Of a stretch of 17,754 bases of DNA, positions 14,748 through 17,754 are shown piece by piece. The DNA is taken from positions 1-17,754 of the forward strand of contig DUUU01000161.1 in assembly GCA_012841485.1 (NCBI GenBank), read 5' to 3'. This DNA is from Armatimonadota bacterium. Its GTDB lineage: Bacteria; Armatimonadota; JAAZEB01. Each line of letters starts with the position of its first letter. Position 1 is the stretch's first letter. Both the position numbers and the translations under genes were made by a program. The notes under the pieces are model-generated. The model saw only the letters and a list, made by a program, of their open reading frames with translations. It made no database searches and had not been told where the DNA came from.

Positions 14748-16028
14748 ATGAGTGAGAAGCTTGCCATTTACGGCGGACCGAAGAGCATTCAGCCCGATGA
14801 GATCAAGCCCTGGCCGCCGATCGATGAGACCGACGAGCAGTTGGTGCTAGACGCGCTGCACGCGACGCAGCAGGCACGGGGGCCGCACAACCTCGCGTTC
14901 GAGAAAGAGTTCGCCGAGTGGAATGGCAATCGCTATGCCATCCTCACCAATAGCGGCACCGCGGCGCTGCACATGGGCCTGGTCGGGTGCGGCGTCGGCG
15001 CGGGCGACCATGTCCTCGTCACTGCTTACTCCTGGAGCAGCAGCGCCACGTGCATCCTTCACCACAACGCCATCCCGATCTTCGTCGATATCGACTTCGA
15101 CACGATCAACATGGATATCGACAAGATCGAGGAGGCGATCACCCCACGGACGAAGGCGATTGTCGCCGTCAACCTGCACGGCCTCTGCCTCAACTTCGAT
15201 AAGCTGCTGGCGGTGGCGCGCAAGCACAACCTGAAGGTCGTGGAGGACTGCTGCCAGGCGCATGGCGCGCAGTTCCGCGGGCGCAACTGTGGGACCTTCG
15301 GCGACGCGGCGGCCTTCAGCCTGAACCAGAACAAGTGCATGTGCAGTGGCGAAGGCGGCGTCTTTGTGACCAACGACGAGGAGGTCTACCGCAACGCCTG
15401 CCAGCTCTGGAGTTTTGGCGAGACACGCATGCCGGAGGAGTCGCGCGATTATCACGCCTACGCTCTGGGCTGGATGTACCGCAACAACGAGCTGACCGCG
15501 GCGTTTGCGCGCGCGCAGTTGCGCAAGTACCCCCGCCACTTTGAGACGTTGCGACATAACGGCGAGGTGCTGAACCGGATCCTGCCGGGCACGCGTGCTC
15601 TCATCCTGCCCGTGGAGCCTGAAGGCCACCTGCATAACTGGTACAACTACAACCTGCGCATCGATTTCGATGCGGCGGGCTGGACCGGCGACCGGCGCCG
15701 CTTCCGCGCCGCCGTGAATGCGGCCCTGAATGCGGAGGGCGTGCCCACCTCCGTCTGGCAGCAGTTCATCCTGCCGGAGATGACCGTCTTCCAGGCAAAG
15801 AACGCCTACGGCGGCGGCTTCCCCTGGTCGATCCCCGGAGCGGATGAAGGGGTGGATTATAACCCGGCGCGCTTCCCCGTGGCCCAGCGCCATCGCGAGA
15901 GCTATATCGCCCTGGTGATGGCCTTGCGCGCGCCCAACGGCCCTGAGATGGCGGAACGCATCGCCCTCGCCATCCGCAAGGTGTTCGACCAGATCGATCA
16001 GATCGACCCGGACCGCATCCTCCAGTAA
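14748..16028 (+). CDS. DegT/DnrJ/EryC1-family PLP-dependent aminotransferase
   Basis: This 426-residue cytoplasmic enzyme transfers an amino group to a keto-sugar or keto-cyclitol, using glutamate or glutamine as donor. Visible motifs are LTNSGTAALHMGL (phosphate contact, 67-79), VVEDCCQAHGA (Asp167 for the pyridine N, Gln170, His172) and SLNQNKCMCSGEGG with the expected Schiff-base Lys196. The opening LAIYGGPKS and PWPPIDETDE resemble the subgroup that includes scyllo-inosose and AHBA-type aminotransferases. Length is typical or slightly long. ATG 14748 has AAAGGG 7 nt upstream and starts 2 nt after the PPC-gene stop, so the two are co-transcribed. A cytosolic aminotransferase between two secreted proteins suggests it acts on a sugar they release or bind, but the substrate is not evident. 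Confidence 0.9.
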   Translation: MSEKLAIYGGPKSIQPDEIKPWPPIDETDEQLVLDALHATQQARGPHNLAFEKEFAEWNGNRYAILTNSGTAALHMGLVGCGVGAGDHVLVTAYSWSSSATCILHHNAIPIFVDIDFDTINMDIDKIEEAITPRTKAIVAVNLHGLCLNFDKLLAVARKHNLKVVEDCCQAHGAQFRGRNCGTFGDAAAFSLNQNKCMCSGEGGVFVTNDEEVYRNACQLWSFGETRMPEESRDYHAYALGWMYRNNELTAAFARAQLRKYPRHFETLRHNGEVLNRILPGTRALILPVEPEGHLHNWYNYNLRIDFDAAGWTGDRRRFRAAVNAALNAEGVPTSVWQQFILPEMTVFQAKNAYGGGFPWSIPGADEGVDYNPARFPVAQRHRESYIALVMALRAPNGPEMAERIALAIRKVFDQIDQIDPDRILQ

Positions 16029-16043
16029 GCGGGGCGATACCAC

Positions 16044-16082
16044 ATGCCAGGGAACGGCCGCTTTGCTGTCGAACCCTGGCAT
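16044..16082 (+). repeat. Intercistronic inverted repeat between the aminotransferase and DUF4838 genes
   Basis: ATGCCAGGG (16044-16052) pairs perfectly with CCCTGGCAT (16074-16082), a 9-bp stem with a 21-nt loop. It starts 16 nt past the aminotransferase stop and ends 28 nt before the next ATG, with no T-run. It could be a partial terminator or mRNA stabiliser that tunes expression of the downstream gene. Its CCAGGG/CCCTGG core resembles the hairpins at 5319-5466. Confidence 0.45.
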
Positions 16083-16110
16083 TGCTATTACGCGATTGGA
16101 GGAGCGATTG

Positions 16111-17754
16111 ATGCGTGTCGCGCTGATTGGGGTGCTGCTCGGGCTCTTCACTGTCCCGGGCTTCACGGGCGGCTTCCCGGTGCTTGAGGCGGGCCGGCAA
16201 GCGGTTATCGTCTATGAGGCGGAAGCGGAGGCGGAGAGCGCCAAGGCCTATCAAGATCTTGCCTCGTACCTGAAACGCTCTACCGGCAAGGAGTTCAAAA
16301 CGGTTGCCGAAGGCGAGTACCGGCCGGGCGAGGGCCTGCCGATCTATGTGGGCCGCTGCCGCGCGACGGAAGAAGCGTTGCGCGGTGATCTGGCCGGCCT
16401 GGATCGCGACGCCTACATTGTGGCCGTGGAACCTGCGCGCGTGATGCTGGTGGGCGCGCGGCCCTGGTCCACCTATTGGGCGGTGTGCCAGTTCCTGGAG
16501 GACTATGTGGGCGTACGCTGGCTGATCCCGGGCCCGCTGGGCGAGGATGTGCCCCAACACTCCTCGCTCGCCGTGCCCGCGGGGAAGAAGATCCACGTGC
16601 CGGCGCTTCGCTCGCGGCTCTGGAGCGGCGCGCACCACGCGGGAGACTGGAACCTGCGCCAGCGAATCCGCTCGCGCGACCACTTCCACCACAACCTGAT
16701 CCGGATCTTCACGCCCGAGAAGTATTGGGACACGCATCCGGAGTACTTCCCGATGCATGGCAATCAGCGCTACCGACCCGGCAAAGAGGACCACGCCTGG
16801 CAGCCGTGCATGGGGATCGAGGGGACCGTCCAGGCGGCGGCGGATGCCGCGCGAGAGGCGTTCCGCAAAGACCCAACGCTGGAATCGTTCTCCTTCGGGA
16901 TGAATGACGGCCAGGGCTGGTGCGAGTGCCCTGCGTGCAAGGCGATCGACCGGCCGATCCCCGACTGGCACGGCTTTTCGGGCGATAAGTCGGTGCTCTA
17001 CTACACCTGGCTCAACAAGGTGGCCGAGAACCTGGAGAAGGATTATCCTGACAAGAAACTCGGGTGTCTGGCCTACTCCAGCGTGATCCTGCCGCCGCCC
17101 TTCAAGCTGCACCGGAATATCGTGCCCTACTTCACCTCCAACCGCGCCGACTATTTCGACCGGCGCTTCCGCAAGCGCGACCAGGCGCTGCTCGCGCGGT
17201 GGTCGCGGTGCGCCGCGCAGATGGGCATCTATGACTACGCCTACGGCGTGGGCTTCGCCGTTCCGCGCATCTACAACCACCTTTTCCAGGACTCGGTGAA
17301 GTTCGCCTACGCGCACAGCGTTCGCGGCTTCTACGCGGAGGTCTACCCCAACTGGGGGCTGGATGGCCCGAAGCTCTACGCGATGGCGCGAATCGTCTGG
17401 AATCCGCGCGTGGATCTGGATGCCGTGGTGAGGGACTGGAACGAGCGCATGTTCCGCGAGGCCGCGGAGCCGATGCGACGCTACTTCGCCATCGCCGAGG
17501 AGACCTGGCGCAGGCAGAAGGGCGCGGGCGCATGGAACTACCGTCTGGCGGCCGACCCCGCGCAGTTTCGGATCTTCTCGCCGCGCACCCTGGAGCGCAT
17601 GACCGCCTACCTAGACGAGGCGGAACGCCTCGCGGTGGATGAGACTGTCCGGCAGCGGATCCACTTCTTCCGCAAGACATGGAACCTGACGCGCCTCCTC
17701 TGCGGCAACTACTGGACCGGCGCGCAGGTGCAGAGACTGATCGACCGAAAGGCG
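16111..17754 (+). CDS. Secreted DUF4838-domain glycosidase-like protein (partial, C-terminus outside window)
   Basis: 548 codons are open to the window edge. ATG 16111 has a strong GGAGGAG (16098-16104) 6 nt upstream and leads into a signal peptide (MRVALIGVLLGLFTVPGFTG). Residues of about 25-125 resemble the N-terminal domain of alpha-glucuronidases and related hydrolases (YLKRSTGKEF, PIYVGRC, AYIVAVEPARVMLVGARPW). The DUF4838 region follows, with WDTHPEYFPMHGNQRY, FSFGMNDGQGWCECPACKAID and LGCLAYSSVILPPP. Members are probable TIM-barrel glycoside hydrolases whose activity is not established. CECPAC may bind zinc or form a disulfide. It lies 82 bp after the aminotransferase and probably belongs to the same operon. 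Together with the heparinase-like protein it points to uronic-acid-containing polysaccharide as a possible substrate. Confidence 0.88.
   Translation, partial: MRVALIGVLLGLFTVPGFTGGFPVLEAGRQAVIVYEAEAEAESAKAYQDLASYLKRSTGKEFKTVAEGEYRPGEGLPIYVGRCRATEEALRGDLAGLDRDAYIVAVEPARVMLVGARPWSTYWAVCQFLEDYVGVRWLIPGPLGEDVPQHSSLAVPAGKKIHVPALRSRLWSGAHHAGDWNLRQRIRSRDHFHHNLIRIFTPEKYWDTHPEYFPMHGNQRYRPGKEDHAWQPCMGIEGTVQAAADAAREAFRKDPTLESFSFGMNDGQGWCECPACKAIDRPIPDWHGFSGDKSVLYYTWLNKVAENLEKDYPDKKLGCLAYSSVILPPPFKLHRNIVPYFTSNRADYFDRRFRKRDQALLARWSRCAAQMGIYDYAYGVGFAVPRIYNHLFQDSVKFAYAHSVRGFYAEVYPNWGLDGPKLYAMARIVWNPRVDLDAVVRDWNERMFREAAEPMRRYFAIAEETWRRQKGAGAWNYRLAADPAQFRIFSPRTLERMTAYLDEAERLAVDETVRQRIHFFRKTWNLTRLLCGNYWTGAQVQRLIDRKA

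Noticed and set aside
14847..16166. 439-codon open frame on the minus strand, antisense to the aminotransferase
   Set aside because: The DegT-family protein on the + strand has all catalytic residues; the antisense product has none.
15766..17316. 516-codon open frame on the minus strand, antisense to the DUF4838 gene
   Set aside because: The composition is typical of a GC-rich shadow and it spans two genuine + strand genes and their intergenic hairpin.
1..17754. CRISPR array, tRNA or rRNA genes, insertion sequence or prophage
   Set aside because: I saw no regularly spaced repeats, no tRNA cloverleaf or rRNA signature, and no transposase, integrase or phage structural gene.

Overview
The window is a GC-rich piece of a Gram-negative (diderm) bacterial chromosome. 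It encodes a TolC-type outer-membrane channel, a MacA-type periplasmic adaptor, a Spy/CpxP-like periplasmic protein and several large secreted carbohydrate-related proteins. The combination of a heparinase II/III-family enzyme, a planctomycete-style PPC-domain protein and a DUF4838 glycosidase-like protein suggests Armatimonadota or the Planctomycetes-Verrucomicrobia-Lentisphaerae group. That placement is inferred from gene content; no RNA gene or ribosomal marker is present to confirm it.

Left half (1-9093, all on the minus strand): reading in the direction of transcription, a response regulator and a sensor kinase (overlapping ATGA), a small DUF4405-like membrane protein, a Spy/CpxP-like LTXXQ protein, then TolC, MacA, the MacB-type ATPase and the MacB-type permease, which runs off the left edge. 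This looks like a complete envelope-stress or efflux module. The most notable observation is that the three transcription units next to the two-component system (DUF4405, Spy-like, tolC-macAB) each start with the same 33-bp promoter layout. Read towards the gene it is CTTCAY, 5 nt, CTTCAT, 10 nt, then a -10-like hexamer. An 11-bp direct repeat at fixed distance from the -10 is how OmpR/PhoB-family activators such as PhoP, PmrA and PhoB act, so the neighbouring response regulator is the obvious candidate to bind it.

A gene-free stretch of about 460 bp (5091-5549) between tolC and the Spy-like gene holds a REP-like set of hairpins: two share the core CCCAGGGT/ACCCTGGG, one is CCCC-TTC-GGGG, and a long GC-rich one is a likely terminator.

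Right half (9295-17754): a large secreted heparinase II/III-family protein on the minus strand, then a divergent + strand cluster of a secreted PPC-domain protein, a DegT/DnrJ/EryC1-family PLP aminotransferase 2 nt downstream, and a secreted DUF4838 protein cut off by the right edge. These suggest uptake or remodelling of acidic or amino-sugar polysaccharide, but the substrate cannot be read from the sequence. I saw no tRNA, rRNA, CRISPR array, transposase or phage gene.
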